Positions 1-14,977 are shown, counted from the stretch's first letter. The stretch: DNA of 64,000 nt from Styela clava (GCF_964204865.1 NC_135254.1:14699001-14763000); one strand, 5' to 3'. Numbers and translations are program-made. The notes: a model not told the origin generated them from the sequence alone.

Positions 1-364
1 ATTGTCAAGTTTGCACCCATCAATTTTACCTTCTAATTTCTTGAGAGTTCCGCGAAGCGAGAAAAAAAGCGTAGATGTTCCGGGGCAAACATATTTGAGA
101 AACGCTGCTCTATACAATCTCAATAAATTGCGTTAGCAATGTCATATATATATATCGTGTTATCGAATGAAATATCGCCTTCAAATATTACTTGGCTCAA
201 TTTTGCCAAATGGCTTATTAATATTTTATATATAGCTGAATCAACTAGTGTATTTTATGAATTTCTTTGTTATATTTTGCTTGGATATTTGTAAACTTTT
301 AAAATTGTTGAAAAAAAAACGTCCAGCCGATTAGTTTTATAACACTGATGTAAATCAAAATTAC
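1..364. other. Intron of the multicopper oxidase gene, no exon seen
   Basis: This is AT-rich sequence beyond the splice donor at 364/363 (minus strand) of the last multicopper oxidase exon visible here. I see no further cupredoxin-type exon, so the rest of the gene should lie beyond the left edge. Confidence 0.5.
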
Positions 365-3300
365 CTTGTAATTTCCGGGCACGTCACATCGGATCAACCA
401 ATCAGCGGTCCCTCCTTGAGCAATGACTGTCTGTCCATGCTGAAGTTCTCGTGGATGCTCTAAATAAATTCCATCTCTAGCAATCTCATGTACTACACAT
501 GGAACTCCAGTTTCTGTTCTAGGAAGACTAATCTCCAATACATGTATCCCACCAGCGTTTGCCATTCTGATGAAAAAAAATTGGCTGATGAATACAATAT
601 TGCCACTAGTGTTGGTAAAGTCTTACTACAGCATTAAATCATTGCATGATAGAGCTACGTCGAATCAAAGTATTTATCATTCAACGTATCTTGTGGAATA
701 TCCGTTCTCGGCATTCATCACAACCAAAATGTTTAAAAAAGATAAGATTTTACAGATAGAAAAGGGCGGAAAATATATCGCATAACGATATTGTTGCCAT
801 AAAATTTTTGCGTTTATTTCCCAGTTGTGTTTCGTTTTATATACGACAAATATACGAAGCAATATGAATTAAGACTGAAACGACTTAAAATCAGCCATGA
901 GTCTGTTAAGAATAATAACTTTGACTCACTATTGTTCCTGATTCTCACTAAATAAACATCGGTACCAGTAAGGCCATAACTGAGCACCAGGGTTAGCGAA
1001 AAGAGCGGTGGACTACACTAGCCGGTCGGAATACCACGTGATGTCGCAATATACGTAACACCAGCGAAATCTATGCTGAATTATCGATCCCTAAAGGTCT
1101 CGGCAAAGATTTGAAATGTAGGTTGCGGTAAAAGGCAATTTAAAAAAAAAAATACATTTCGTGTCCAATAATGCTAACAATTATCTCTACGAGATTCATG
1201 ATTCATTTGTTATTGGCAATTTATTTTCCGTGATAAATATTTAAAATTATATGTCATTGGGTCTATAATCTTTTTGAAAAACAAAGATCTGCAAAAATAA
1301 ACTTTATGCAGTAAAACTATGCATTATTTTTCACATTTTTGGTAAATCGTGTTTATAAGTTCTCTACCTCAGGCAATAACTCACTAACTTCGCGTGCAAA
1401 GCGAATCTATTAACAAACGAACAATCAATTTCTCGATCTATTATAATTTTTCGTGTTAACTTTGATTGAAATTTTTTGATCACAAATATTCGATTTATTT
1501 TTATGCAATTTACTTATGGAACGGAATAATTCAAGTCGTTGTAAATATGGTAAGTTAATTCGTCAAATCGCTGAGTATTTTTGTTTACATACATTATTAA
1601 TTGCAAACGATTTTTTTTTGCAGAATTACAATAAATACATGTTCTTCGAAATAGATTATGGAATCACATGCTATGTCGTGGATAAAACAAAAATCCGATT
1701 TATGGAAAAAGAAATTTTTTATTATTAGAATTTTATAGTAATAATAAGAGTATATATTGGTTTCAGATTACTGAAATTTATTTTTTGTAATCCTGTTGCT
1801 CTAAAAATATTGGTGGTTGCTAAAGTCTGCTCTCAAAACCATTTTGGGTTTTATTCTTTTGTTTTTGAATATTTGAATTATTATGTTAGTGTTATGTTAC
1901 CGGATAAACACTTTTTTGGCGACTCAACAAATTATTCGCTTGTTTATCGCCTAATCAACATTTTTTTCTTCACGTTTATACATGATATGAGACATCTCTG
2001 TCGATTTGCAAGTTTTGAGAGTGACACAAAGTCATCATTATCTTTTATAGTTTGATAACATCAAACTTTGTTTAAATTCACATATGAATATGCTGCTTTG
2101 AATACCAGTTGGGACCATGAACGATCAATTTCCAACTTTGATTGAACAAAATGATGTTGATGATATCGGCCATGCGAAAATGATTTGCTATTTCAAGAAT
2201 TCGTAAACGACAAACAATTATTTGAAAACATACAATTATTTGAAACATAGAAATGGCAAGAAATATAACATAGAAATTTTTAGTTGATGGTTGTTTAATA
2301 TAAGTCAATTGATAAATATACTAATAAATTTTAGTGATTGGATTTACAACGAACCTGAATCTCATTGTTTTTCCTGACTCTATCCGAATGCGGGGTTGGA
2401 GTTGACCATTTGTTGTAAAAAATTGCACGTGATTATCTTTCTTTGTTAACCAGTTTTCAAGTGTTTCGCCACCGCGAAGTTCTTCAAGATTTCTGGAAAA
2501 TATCACAATCATTAGTTTAAAATAATATGTTTATTCGATAAGGTTGGATCATCAAAAGTAAATATGAGTATTTACTTATTTCATGGCTCTATTGATTTAA
2601 ATTTAATCAAATTTCACATTATAATTACCGGGAACCATCATGCTCTAGTATCAGCTACTAGTAATCCTTGGTTGCGCCTATAGAATGTTTTAAAAACACG
2701 AAAAAAGTTTCTTACCTGAATTTTCCAGCATCGCGTATCCTTTTCTGTATTCTCACAAATGAAAATCCGTCGTCTGCGGTTTTATACAACATGGTTGGTT
2801 GAAATAGAAGTTGAATTTCATGATCACAATTATTTGGACAAGAGTAGGAAGATATCGGGTTTGTTGTGACCGGGTCTTCTACAACAATCATTCCAGACAT
2901 TCCGCTCAATGTCTATAGAACGTATTATTATTTTATATACAAAGAGATGGGAAAAGTTGGGAACTCAAAAACATATATGAAATGGAAATGAGGATAGTAT
3001 TTCATACTTATCACAATCAAAATGAAACCAACAAAACACTCATTCTATTCATTATTTCAGTGTCGCAAAATCATCTTTGAACATACCCATCCCAACCAAA
3101 TTTAAATGTGCAACGGTAGTCAGAGATGTATTCATCTGCATTTATATGACGTTGCAATTGCTTCTTATGGATGAGGCCAATTTAATTCGAAATGCAATCA
3201 ATGGTGGGATTTGAGAGGATCGTATGGATTCTAGCGAACCCGTTCTTTGAATGTCTCTATTGTGAGCGATCCTGTTCTCTTGTTAGACGTTCGATTACCA

Positions 3301-6300
3301 CAGCTTACAACTAGTGTCTTATTGGGCGTTAAAAAAAATTTATGTATCAGATTTATGTAAAGCGTGCCATGCTTAATGCACCTTATGTGTGACATACATA
3401 TATTTTTAAAATGATGGAGCCCGTGTTTTTGAGTTAGGCACCCTATTCCTCATTCACATGCTTACAAGTCATGTTTTTATGCGATAGAGCAAAACTATGT
3501 TTTATATACCTGGAACATTGTAGATCCATGTACATTCGGATGATACCAAAAAGTCCCAGCTGGGTGTTTGCAACCAATCTTGAACTTGTAGGACTTTATT
3601 TGACCTGGGTTCACTCGAATCATGGCATCGTTATCCTGAAAAATAATATTTTAAAATTGTTTTAACTGCATTTGCTATTGTTAACTATGACGTCAATCAT
3701 ACATATTTTATTGAAGGCGATATCGAACAACAATAAAAGTTGAATAAAATAATAACCATATTGTTTTTTATTAAAATTGTTTATAAAGATTGAGTGGGAT
3801 GTGATTTTTTAATGACAGTACGTCGGCCTAACTATTTTGATAGAGATACTTAATTATCTATTCTCATACTGCGAGAATTGGCCAAACACGTGGGTGTGTA
3901 TATTCCAATGAGAGTAGTACAAAATAAATCAAAAATTAATTAAGTGATGAATGGTAGTTGACTCGATGTCATCGGGAAAAGTCGAATTCGGAACAATTTA
4001 AGTAATTAATGTCAGACCATCAAATACGCTTTTGTTGCGTGTTCATGGGCTTTTCATTACTCGACGTGACAAAAAGAAATGAACGTGTGAGGTTTAGACG
4101 TGGTCGGTTACAGACATCATTACGGTTACATTGGATAAACAAGGGTCGAACACGAATGATATCAGTAAAGTTAAACTTGATAGATTCCTCTGCGCCAAAT
4201 GAATGGCAACTAGAGGTAAGTACAAAGATAAAATATCGAAGAGGCCCCAATTCACCTCCTTGGTAGAGTACAGTCTTTGATTATATTACAAACATTGCAA
4301 TATGGAACAAGATAATCTATTGCCAATTTCCTATTAACGCAAAGTTCAGAAAGTCGTAGTTTAGAACGTCGAAGGAAGATTCTAAAATAATACCCTTGAG
4401 GGTTTATTTTGCATTCATATATAAATTATATAAAAAAGATAAAATTTTCGAATTTTTCGCGTGATGGTTAGGTGATTCATACTTGTGATCTTTGACATCT
4501 TAACATTTTGAAATAATAATTTCCCAGGAATCACAGACCTGCATGACCTGCATTAAATGTTTCGTGTGCAAATACGGGCTCGATTCCAAAATTTCCAACA
4601 TAGCATAACGAAAATGAATAGATTTAATAATTAAATAGAGCAGATGTATGATATATTTTAACGTGTAATTTATATCTGGTTTAAACTATTTCCCCACCAA
4701 ACCAACCAAAGGTAGGTTATATGCCTAAGATTTGGGGTCTCTTCGAAAACATAGAAGACCCATAAATGAAACTTTTCCAAAACTCTTACTTGAAATGAAA
4801 ACGTAAAACATCACATAAAAACACTACCACATACAAGAACTTTGCGTAAAATAACTGTCGTATTTAAATGCTACATATCTATACTAAATTAGTAAAAACT
4901 TAAAATATAATTTTCGATCATTTTATTTCATTAAAGACCGGTCTATTTTGTGGAAAATGCATACTATATGTAGTATAATCGAAATGTGTAGTATTTTAAA
5001 TACAACTGACAAGAATAAATAGTACAGCAATACATTCCGTGCATTTGTTGAGTCTTCAAAATGATTACTATATATGTCGAACAGTATAACACTAATATCT
5101 GAAATACGAGACATATGTATTGTCATCGGAATGCGCGTATCCATAACAAGAAAGCCCATATAGTAAACAATGCATCGCACAATTGATTCGTTGTTTCTGT
5201 GATTTGAAATAAAAATTATCATCGTAAACCAGAATTGGTTACCGACACTAAAATTGTTCTTTCGATACATCTTATTCATTTATTGTAGACTAGATTCCAA
5301 TTAAATATTTTCGTCTCGCCTCTAGCTGATTATACACCACAAAACAATTTACTCCGCAGGTTAAGTTTGCAGTAAATCTATTCAATATATAAATTATCTA
5401 CGTAATGAATAACTCCAAACCGGATGTGCTTTGGCCAAAATTGATTTAATAACAGTTTCGAATGCTTTCAACATAAAGCATGTTCTTGTCAGGCGTGTTT
5501 TTGTCAAAAATCACATTTGACTTCTGTATATTTGATTGGTTGAAGATTCCTCGAAAAAATGTGGAATTGTGTATGATAATTAAATACCCAAATGATATCG
5601 TGACAAATTTTCATGGTCAATTTAAGATTTTCATTTCCTAAAACAATACAAATTTAAAATTATGAAGCAATGTCGGAAGATAGAGATATGAAGGTCGTTT
5701 TATAATTGTGACTTTGGACCTTTTTTGGTCAGGAATGCCAAAAAATTTAAATTAGACAATTTTTTGAAATAAATTTGACAATTTGAAATGAATAATATAT
5801 TACTGATGATTTATCAATAAAATATGTATCATTTTGACGATACTTCAAGTGATAAATAATATACTTTTATCATTATTTTTATTTTGCCACTAGCCTATCC
5901 TATTGAAATGATATATTGACATAATACTGACCGATGTTTAATAAACAAGTGTATCTCATTAATGCGGAAATATAGCTTTGTGAAGATTTACTAGGCTTGC
6001 ATGCTTTGAAACGAAAGCAGCATAATAATATCTTATGTTCACTAATTACAAAAAAATATATTTTACAAGTTAACAAATACATTATTATTAACCATGCAAT
6101 TTTAACTATTTTTTTATTGCTTGTTACATGAACCGACAAATGTCCAGCAATTACGTTACCTTTTTACGTGAATGCGGAAAAATACCAAAATTAAACCGGA
6201 AGGGCCGAAAGATTGTGATCGTTATTGACAGGTGTGAAATTTGTCACGACTTTTCTAAATTGAGCTTTTGTTATTACCGAAACAATAATGTTTTCCGCTT

Positions 6301-9300
6301 TTTGACATTTGCAAAATAGAGAGATTTGGGTATTAATCTTTATTACGAAATCCGGGCGAGATTTAAAAAAATAGCATTCTCCAACACGACAACCCTAAAT
6401 TTGATAACTGTTCGATACCAAACTAATCAAATCAACAATTATAGATTAGTAGATTTTATGGCAAGTTAGAATCAAATATTCCATGAAACGATTACTTCAT
6501 ATTATTAACCTTAAAAAAGTACTAAATACACCGACCGACCTCTGTTAAAATTAAAAAGTCCAGCCAAAACTAACACTGAAAATCGATATTTTAGTGACAC
6601 TTGGCGCCAAATGTATACACAATATTTCCATGATATTATTATTATCAGCCGAGCCTAGGAAACGGTATGATTTTTACTTGAGATAATGATCCTTTAATTA
6701 CGTAAATTGGCAATGGCAAGGCGTATAGGAGCTATTATATATTTTTAAATTATTTTCAAAAAACCCAATAAAATTTTTGCATATACATTTCTCGCCATTG
6801 CTTGATAAACGTCTTCACTTTCATAATCGTGACGTCTTATTACGTTTATAGATCACGCACGGCATAAGACAAATGTACGGAGGTATATTATTATTGAAAG
6901 ATCATTGATTATATGTTGGGCATCAGATGAATAGGTAATTACTTACTATGCTTTAAAAATTGAACATTGTTAAATTATCTAAACGTTTCAACGGCGTGAT
7001 TTGATGCGTATGTTGCATATCTGAACGAATCAAAGATGCCCACTGCAAGGTTGAATTTTCAAATATATATACTGCATTTATAATTTTGGTAATTGCGAAT
7101 GTATGGTAAATTAAAAGGGCTGATGCTATAATGGAAATGGTAATGCCAATGGCGCTCTAGAAGTGTGTGTATCAATATGGAGGTAACTAATTTTGTTCGC
7201 CTACTTTACATGAAGTTGTGTAAAGGGACGAAAGCCTGTGGGCGTAGGGTATATTCACTGGGCTAACACATACAGTCCCCGAACTCGTAATAGAACCAAA
7301 ATATAGAAAATCGAAATAATATTATGACCCAACCTTCACCTGGTATACACACACTACACGAGTACCATGCCAATTAAATATATGATTTTGATTTTAAAGC
7401 AATTTTGTATTTAAAAATTCTTGAGCCCGAAATATATGTTCAAACATCTATGTGAGGTATGAATAGCAGTTTCTGAATCACGACATATTTTGAAAAAAGG
7501 AAATCACAAATGCCGATCTTGAATTCCATTATTGGTTGAATTCACGCAATTAACAAAACTCGTGAAGCTTTCGAATTTGAATCAAATTAACTATGACTCA
7601 GATAGGCAGACCATGGGTTGGCTTACCTAAAGCCCAGATTTCAAATGCGAGATTATTATTAATCAAAAACCAGACTTTTGCTTAGCTATAGATAATTCAT
7701 AATCCGTTTTGAGAAAAGCTACAACATGAAAAAAAAAATTACAAAACTTTTATTACAATACATTTTCTAGTATTATCATGTTCTTACCTCAGGCGATACA
7801 TGAAGTCCATGTAAAAATATATTTGTTGAGTTGGCAAATTTCAGCAGCTTATTCGAGTTTTCAGGTGCGTTTTTCCCCAATTTGTTGATCTGTGAAACGA
7901 GATCAGTTCATTTTATCATATTTTATATATTATAATTGTGAATAATATACAATTTTACATGTTATTTAAATGAGCATTCGTTTAATGATTTTACAATTTA
8001 AATAGCGAATAATATTTTTTAACTCAGTATTGTCATCATAGATGTTTTTTACAGGACGAAATACCATACCACTTCCCTCGCCCGAGTTATGAAAATTCAA
8101 GGCAATATCAAACCATTATAATCGTGAATTTGCCAAAAAAAATATTTGATGCTTTGTATGAGCATAATAGTTTACTCGCCCAGAGCCTTGTTCGGAACGG
8201 GAGTGCCCATTTTGGTATTAGAAGTACAATTGAATATGAAATAGATGAAGAAAAATTTACAATCCTACCAAGTTAACAGTTACAGTATCTCCTGCTTTAA
8301 CTCTCCACGTCGGTCCACCTATCTGACCATTGTAAGTTCTTCTCCAGAGATTTAGCCAACCACCCAATGTTATTCTTGACATTTGTACTTTCAAATTTAC
8401 TTCAAGATTATGATTTTTTGACACCAATTGTGTCGGATATTGAAGCTCCTCATTTGCTATAAAATAAAAAAATGATTTTTTGCTTTAATTACTCAAACTT
8501 ATGGTAAAAATCGGTTTAATAACTTGGAAAAGTAATAGTGTGCAAAATTCTAGTTGAGTTGTGATTAGAACGATGTGTGTTATCTAGAAATGAACAAAAT
8601 TAAGGCTAATGATGAGTCTCACTGAAACAGTAAACAACTTGAGTATTATGATGGCATTCGTGGTAAACCTGTCTTGTAAACAAATTTCATTATTGTTATG
8701 CCAAGCCGAAGTTGAGGTAACAGATTAGAAATTTAGAGTTCAAGTCTAGTATCTACGGGATTAGTGAAGCCCATATCAAAACATTCTTAACTCTTGGGGG
8801 TGCTTTTAGACAAGAAGTCCATATCACTCTCTCTAGTAGTTGCCTTCCATGATTGGAGACTTTTAAAACCCCCCAATGATCCAAACACCTATTATACAAT
8901 ATACATGCCTACGGAAATTGCATGATTAGCCGTACAATTAAAAATCCATATTTAGAACTTATAATTATGTCGTGTTTTCGACATTGTACTTAAAACCGCA
9001 TACAAAGTATTTTCTACGTTATGTTTGAGAATTTAATAACGTAGCGTGCAGACAATTAGTCTTGCGTAGGATGCGAGACACTTACAAAGCGGATTAAGTA
9101 TTAGATCATCAGAGTCAAAAATAAATATACTTCTGTTTTTCAAAATTAAATATATTAGTGATACATTGGAAAAAAAATTGATGAAAGTCTCTTTACCCAC
9201 TTATATATTTTTCATTGGTATTTACGTATTTTCTCCTAAAACATATGTAAGAAATCTAATCCAAATCTGATTTTTCTGCATAATCGTCGAGACTGTTCTA

Positions 9301-9506
9301 AAATATATCGGAGGTGAATTAAAAATACGATCGATCCATAGGGCAGTTATAGTTAAGGAACAAATTTTTGGATTTATTAAACCATCGTTCAGATTAAACT
9401 GCGCAATAAGGTACATGATCTTCTGAAGCGAAGTTAATTTGATGGAAAATATAATAGCAAATAATAGTACAAAAAAAATGAAACATTTTCTTGCAAAATA
9501 TATCAT
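365..9506 (-). CDS. Multicopper oxidase (laccase-like), 5' part of gene
   Basis: Multicopper oxidases couple one-electron oxidation of phenols, metals or bilirubin-like substrates to reduction of O2 to water. Exons in transcript order: 9506-9383 (tentative, start ATG and hydrophobic signal-like stretch), 8456-8269, 7889-7788, 3635-3510, 2912-2716, 2492-2355, 566-365. Reading phases match at every junction. The reading gives about 359 residues: the first cupredoxin domain (TYNGQIGGPTWRVKAGDTV; then NIFLHGLHVSPE near residues 128-138, holding the first copper HxH; then HPAGTFWYHPNVHGST near 162-177) and most of the second domain (GGTADWLIRCDVPGNY at the end). The third domain with the type-1 copper ligands is off the left edge. 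Odd: the second HxH reads His-Pro-Asn, so one type-3 copper ligand position is Asn. The intron between 3635 and 7788 is 4.15 kb. The family is secure; the substrate is unknown. The first exon uses a weak GTTTAA donor and is the least certain part. Confidence 0.88.
567..2354 (-). other. Intron 6 of the multicopper oxidase
   Basis: The exon ending at 2355 stops in phase 2 (AG) and the exon starting at 566 supplies the completing A. Together they read RFRMANAGGIHVLEIS, which is continuous cupredoxin-type sequence. Nothing else is recognised inside the intron. Confidence 0.7.
3636..7787 (-). other. Large intron 3 of the multicopper oxidase
   Basis: This 4.15 kb intron separates the exon carrying the HGLH copper motif from the exon carrying the WYHPNVH motif. 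Both flanking exons are in phase 0 and no residues appear to be missing. The intron holds one short inverted-repeat element (7162-7355) and otherwise only AT-rich sequence. Confidence 0.65.
7162..7355. mobile_element. Short inverted-repeat element (GTGTGTAT family)
   Basis: The ends are inverted repeats (AGTGTGTGTATC at the left, TACACACACT at the right) around about 195 bp without a gene. Related copies, sharing the inner motif CCCCGAACTCGTAATAGAA or close variants, lie at 43636-43800 and 50583-50745. It is probably a MITE; the superfamily is not determined. Confidence 0.55.
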
Positions 9507-12500
9507 CTATGCTGATTGATAAACTTTATTTTTCAATTTTAATGTCATTCAGATTATTAAAGATTGGCGAATGATGGATTTTATCCGTTTTTGTAGTTGG
9601 ATATTTTTTTTAACTGTGTATTCTGAAAATAAAACACAAGCCTGTCCGCATACCAAGAGTGCACACAGAATTACTAATTTTAACAAAATCGATCACGCCC
9701 TCACGATCGAAACGTAAACAAAAAACGATCATGTCTTCACGTTTTACAATACCATGATATACTAGTTTCGGGCTCGGATCAGCTATGAAATAATACACAT
9801 CGGACGTTTGAATTTATGTTGTGAAAGTTTGTGGTCTTGTCTACAAATAGTTGCCTTAGCCTCAAACTTCTTATCGTGCATGTTTTGTCGTCCAGAATGC
9901 TATTTCAGTATAAACAGAGTATTATCTTACTTTAGGATTGTACAGGGCGTTGCCAGCGTGAAAAAATGTAGTAAATAACGTAATTTAATTTTCAAATTTG
10001 TATATTTCGCCTATAATTGAAAAGAAAAACCGAACAAAAATATAGTGATATTTGTTCTTAGTGTAAAAAAAATTAAAAATTCATAATTTATATGCTGTGG
10101 TTGAAATTTATAAATATATATATATTACTTTGAAATGTAGTTGACAGAAATGATATTCAGATATCAAAAGTTCAGAAATTCAAAATGAATCCTTTGTGTG
10201 ACTAAAGTTTTTTTCGTAGTCAACCATTTGTAATTAATTTTGAGGGTTTTCAATAGTTTACTTCCGAAAATTCAAATCAACACCACAGAAAAATATATAA
10301 TACATCAAACTATGCGTATACGGAAAGCCAAAGAAAAAATTTAACCGTATAATCTGTTTTGAATACAAATAACAAGAAACCAAAAACCGAAAAATATTTC
10401 GGTGAAATTTACCACATATATGGCAATTGGATAAAAATAAAATATATCATTCATTTCTTACGAAAGTATATAATCATCTGTGGTATCGATGTAGAATTTT
10501 ATTCAAAAATCGAAGTTATGTATATATTGTTATATTTATAGATTATTGCGAATATATATTTCTAGCAAACTGAACCATACATGATATGGAACAAAGTTTA
10601 TGTCAAGACTTCTTGATTAATCACTTCCGAAAGTATTTAGTATTTCGAAGTATCGATAACCAGAATCGAATTAAAAAGTATGATATTGTAGTCGGTCACT
10701 GCAGGATTTCTTCAAGTGAACGATTTCGAACCTATTGCGTAAAATGGCGCAACACTTTTCATTTCTCTGAAATGAAGTAAATGCTATCAAAATTCTAATT
10801 AGAATGAATGGGTCAAGATCAAGTGCGACGTGCGTACTTGATAAAGTGACCGGTCATTAGATTCATGTGATATATTAGTTACGGCATCGTCCACTTTGTA
10901 TGATGACAAGGCATTTTCAGATCTATATTTTGGACTTGACAATATAAATGAGACCTCAACAATGATCAATGCATGACACCGGTATTTTCCCTGAATAGAA
11001 TTGCACAAAGTTTAATGATCGCAAGATTATTGCCAATTTCAAGTACAAGAAAGCATGAGACCGTTAATTATAAGTCCAAAACATCGGAGATTTCAGATGC
11101 TCACATTTACATTTGACCAACGATGGAATGAAACCATTGTAGAGCTAAATTATACGACTAAACACGTAACTGGGTAACGTTCAATGTCTCCGTTTGACGT
11201 ATGCGAATGATAGAGGTAGTAATAAATGAGGAACAATTTGTGAAGAAGCAAGTTATAATAGCAGGATACAGCCATCCTATTACACATACTGTACAACTTT
11301 TAATTAAGCATCACAGATCACACATTGACCTGCTTTTTGTAGGCAAAACAGTTCAAACATAACTGTACTCACTTTTGAATTCACATGGACTTGAGTTTTC
11401 ACATTTTCGTTGTTCTATGGATAAAGCTGAAGTTGAAATAAAACAGACACAAACAAATAATATTTTCTTCGTATATTCCATTGGTGATATATTATTATTG
11501 ACAATAAATAACTTTCTGAGAGTAAATAATAATAGCAGTATTTAAAAAATATCACGTTATCAATAAAATCGCTAACTGATAGTAAACTAACAAATTTTAA
11601 TATACCTACTCAAAAAAGAGTGCTACATAAAACAATAAACATGGAAAATACGTTCCAACAAATAGTCGTTTTCTAAATCATGAAAAAAAACTTTTAAACC
11701 TGTTAAAAATAGTATAATATAAAACAACGAAAAAGGCCGACACAACAAAATCTCTGCTGAATCAGGTTGCGCTGATCGGACAATTTAAAATAAACATCAA
11801 AATGTTGAATTCGAATCGAAAGTTTACGAAAATTGAATCACGTATATTTCTTCTTAATCACTTATAGAACATTTGCATACTCCACTTGAAACATTTTTGC
11901 TATGACTAGCATCCTTTAAAAGATTTGCACACAATGTTCTCCGAACGAGAAGTACCGCCTGGAATTTTCTATGACTTCAAAAAACGACTAAAATGGCTAT
12001 GGTCGCCGAACTACGGTTTCTGAATTTCGTGATATCAAACTGAAACAGCTTTATTTTTTTCTGATTTTATCGAAAATTTTGTAACCTGTTATGACCGGAA
12101 GATTTTATCTCCATCGTCGCCGATTAGGATGAACTCTGAAGTACAATATGATTTATCCCTGAGGCTGCGTTTTATATTAAGGGTAACTGATGTCATATTT
12201 ATACATAACTAACATCCAAAAATTTACACTTGTTCCGGATATATTCTACGTAATATACTATTTATATAATCGGCACAGAAAGTTCCGCTTAAAGCTGCAT
12301 ATGATGAGATTGCAGTCTAAACATAAGCTTGAAATAAATGAAAAAGTTTCCCTCCCGCATTGAAACATATATTGTTGAATGTGGTGTATACCAGGGTTCC
12401 ATTATATGCCCCCTATTTTTTCTCATGAATATATACGCATTTTGTATTATGTAACTTACTAAATTCGATTGTGGCCATGTGATCATATGATAATTTAGAT

Positions 12501-14397
12501 CAGGGTCAGTAATTTTCACTATACTGTGACATTGTTGAACCTGATCAGTATCTAATTTTCAAATTTGATCGTTTTTCAAATCCTCGAATTCATATTTCTC
12601 TTATTATGCACATTTGGTGACATTGAAAAGGTCCATATTTTCTGGCAAAATCTTGACCAAAAAGTCATTTTTATTTCTACAACTTTTGCTTTGAGTAATT
12701 ATCTCTCTGTGTGCGATGACTCTGCCTGCTTGTTTAAAATATAACACAATCTGTCATAGTTTTACACCTTGTTTCCGTTAACAAATAACCAAAATGGATA
12801 CAGAAATACATTACACAACTTACGTCCAACCAAATTGATCTGAAACAGTTGACATTAAATAGTCACTCACTTAAAACCTGCCACATAACTAAAAAAAATT
12901 ACACAATTATTTCTTTCGACATCTTGCCAAGAGGAAGTACTTTCCAATATAATTTATGGCCTAAGACGTGTTAAAAATCAGGCATCTGGTCACGTTTTTC
13001 TGTGCGCAATAATAAGTATTTCTATTGTTTCGAACAAACTGGCGATGTTATTTATCGATGTCACACTTGAACTCAACTTGTATTCATAATGTTGAAACTT
13101 GCGGACGAGAGACTTTTTAGAAAAATACAGTTAAAACCCCGGAATGTAGAAAATCCATTTTTTGTTGTTCTACACTTTTATTCCAAACAAAACACTTGAG
13201 AACGAATCACCTACTGATCCAAATAACATATTCTTTGTGAGAATAATTAAAAGTTAAATTTTCTTATTAAGACTCAACTTTATACAAGGCATTAGAGAGA
13301 AACGCCCTTTTCATTGACTCTTAATGTTAATACCAGTGCAAAAAGTCGTTTGTCATATACTCAACAGGAAATATTCATAAACTACAAGCTCAAATTATTA
13401 ACGATCTCGCTCAAACAGGGCGTATTTAGAAATCTTCTGCATGATCTTATTCCAGTCACGAAATCTTGGGATTAAATCAAATTTTAGAGAAAAAAAGACA
13501 TTAAGTATATATTTTTTCGTTTCTTACTACCGCCCGCAGCTAATTACAAGGATTATGGTGCAAATTAATTTAAGTGAGAATTTTACGTTGCCAAAAATAT
13601 AATATGTCTGGTGTTGTCACGCAAACGAATTTTTGCGGCCACGTGACGATCTGAAGTATAATATAATATCTCTTATTATTAATGGTGAGCAATCTGGATA
13701 TGTTTGCCGGTATAGGAAAAATATTGGTTTCACTTGAGAAAAGAAATAATTTGATTGGTAATTGATTTATAATAGAAACAGCTGTAAAATTATACTTGAC
13801 TGCATAAATCGTCAGTTCCAAGAGTAACTAATGAAATATTACTGACAAAATATACTGACTGCTACCAATACTCAAACAAACTATTATATTTCAGAACTAC
13901 AACTAACTGTTTGAACTTTTCTGACAAAGTACAATATATCACGTGATGTATTATAACACTCGATTCTCGGTGAAAGGTGGTTTATGATTGAAAGACATAT
14001 GTAATTGGCATAAGATCAATATAAAATTAATACAAACAATTGAACACGGTACGGTAAACGATGAAAGATTGAATTATATCATATTTAATTGTGCATTGTG
14101 CATATATGTCAAGCATGTCTCGCGTTCCGATATCTCTGCTTATTAATTAATATGATAGATATTCACACGACAATGTTGATAAATGCACAGGCAACAAAAC
14201 TCACTAATGAGGGGCAAAATGTCAATTTCATAATTCTTTTCTGTCTGTTTCACGTGATAGGCCAAAAAATTATTTTCTAGTACAGATCAATACAAAAAAT
14301 TAAATGTGAGGCTCCCACTTACCAAAAGGTATTGATTGAACGTATATGAAGGATTTCATAAAATGTCTTAATATCAAATGCTGAATTAAAAACCTAG
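9507..14397. other. Region without a recognisable gene
   Basis: This AT-rich stretch lies between the multicopper oxidase start and the IL-17 duplication. Only short open frames occur, with no family motif, no paired splice sites joining recognisable protein and no RNA gene that I can recognise. The oxidase promoter should lie just to the right of 9506, but I could not pick a convincing element. Confidence 0.5.
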
Positions 14398-14977
14398 CTT
14401 GCTTGATTTGTAACCATTTTTTCTGAATGTGATAAATTCAGCTTTAATTAGGCTCATTTTTAGTGCCATAAATGAGTCTCAAAAATGCCATATCCTATTT
14501 GTCCACACATCTTCCCGCCAAAAATTGTATCAATACTCTAACTTTCTTCCGAAGTATTATATCTACCCTACTCCAGAGCATATCATGATTTCCACTTTAT
14601 ATGCCTATTCTGATCTTGTTTCTCACAAGATATATTTATTCCAACTAAGAATAGCGTGACAGTGGGACAGGTTTGAGGCATAGGGGACACGACATTCTGA
14701 GATAGTCCCCGCATTTTTCAAACACATGTCCGAGTCCGACTCGAACTAGCTCTGCTCTCTAGCATTCATTGTAAAAAGTTAAAATGGAGTAATACAGCCC
14801 TATACTGTAATATGTAATAATACTGTAAAATGGACTAATACAGACAACTACGCGAACTACGTCAATAGTTCGAGTTTGACAGAAATACAACACATTGTGG
14901 GTAAAATCGTCGCCTAGAAATGACATTGTTACACATGACAGGGAAGAAAAACGTCGTTTATCTGGAGAAAAAAAAAA

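Noticed and set aside
2078-2308. Minus-strand open frame inside the multicopper oxidase, considered as an exon
   Set aside because: The exon ending at 2355 joins in phase directly to the one at 566 and yields continuous family-like protein. This frame matches no cupredoxin motif.
4009-4266. Plus-strand open frame followed by a good GAG/GTAAGT donor
   Set aside because: It lies on the opposite strand within an oxidase intron, with no partner exon and no recognisable domain.
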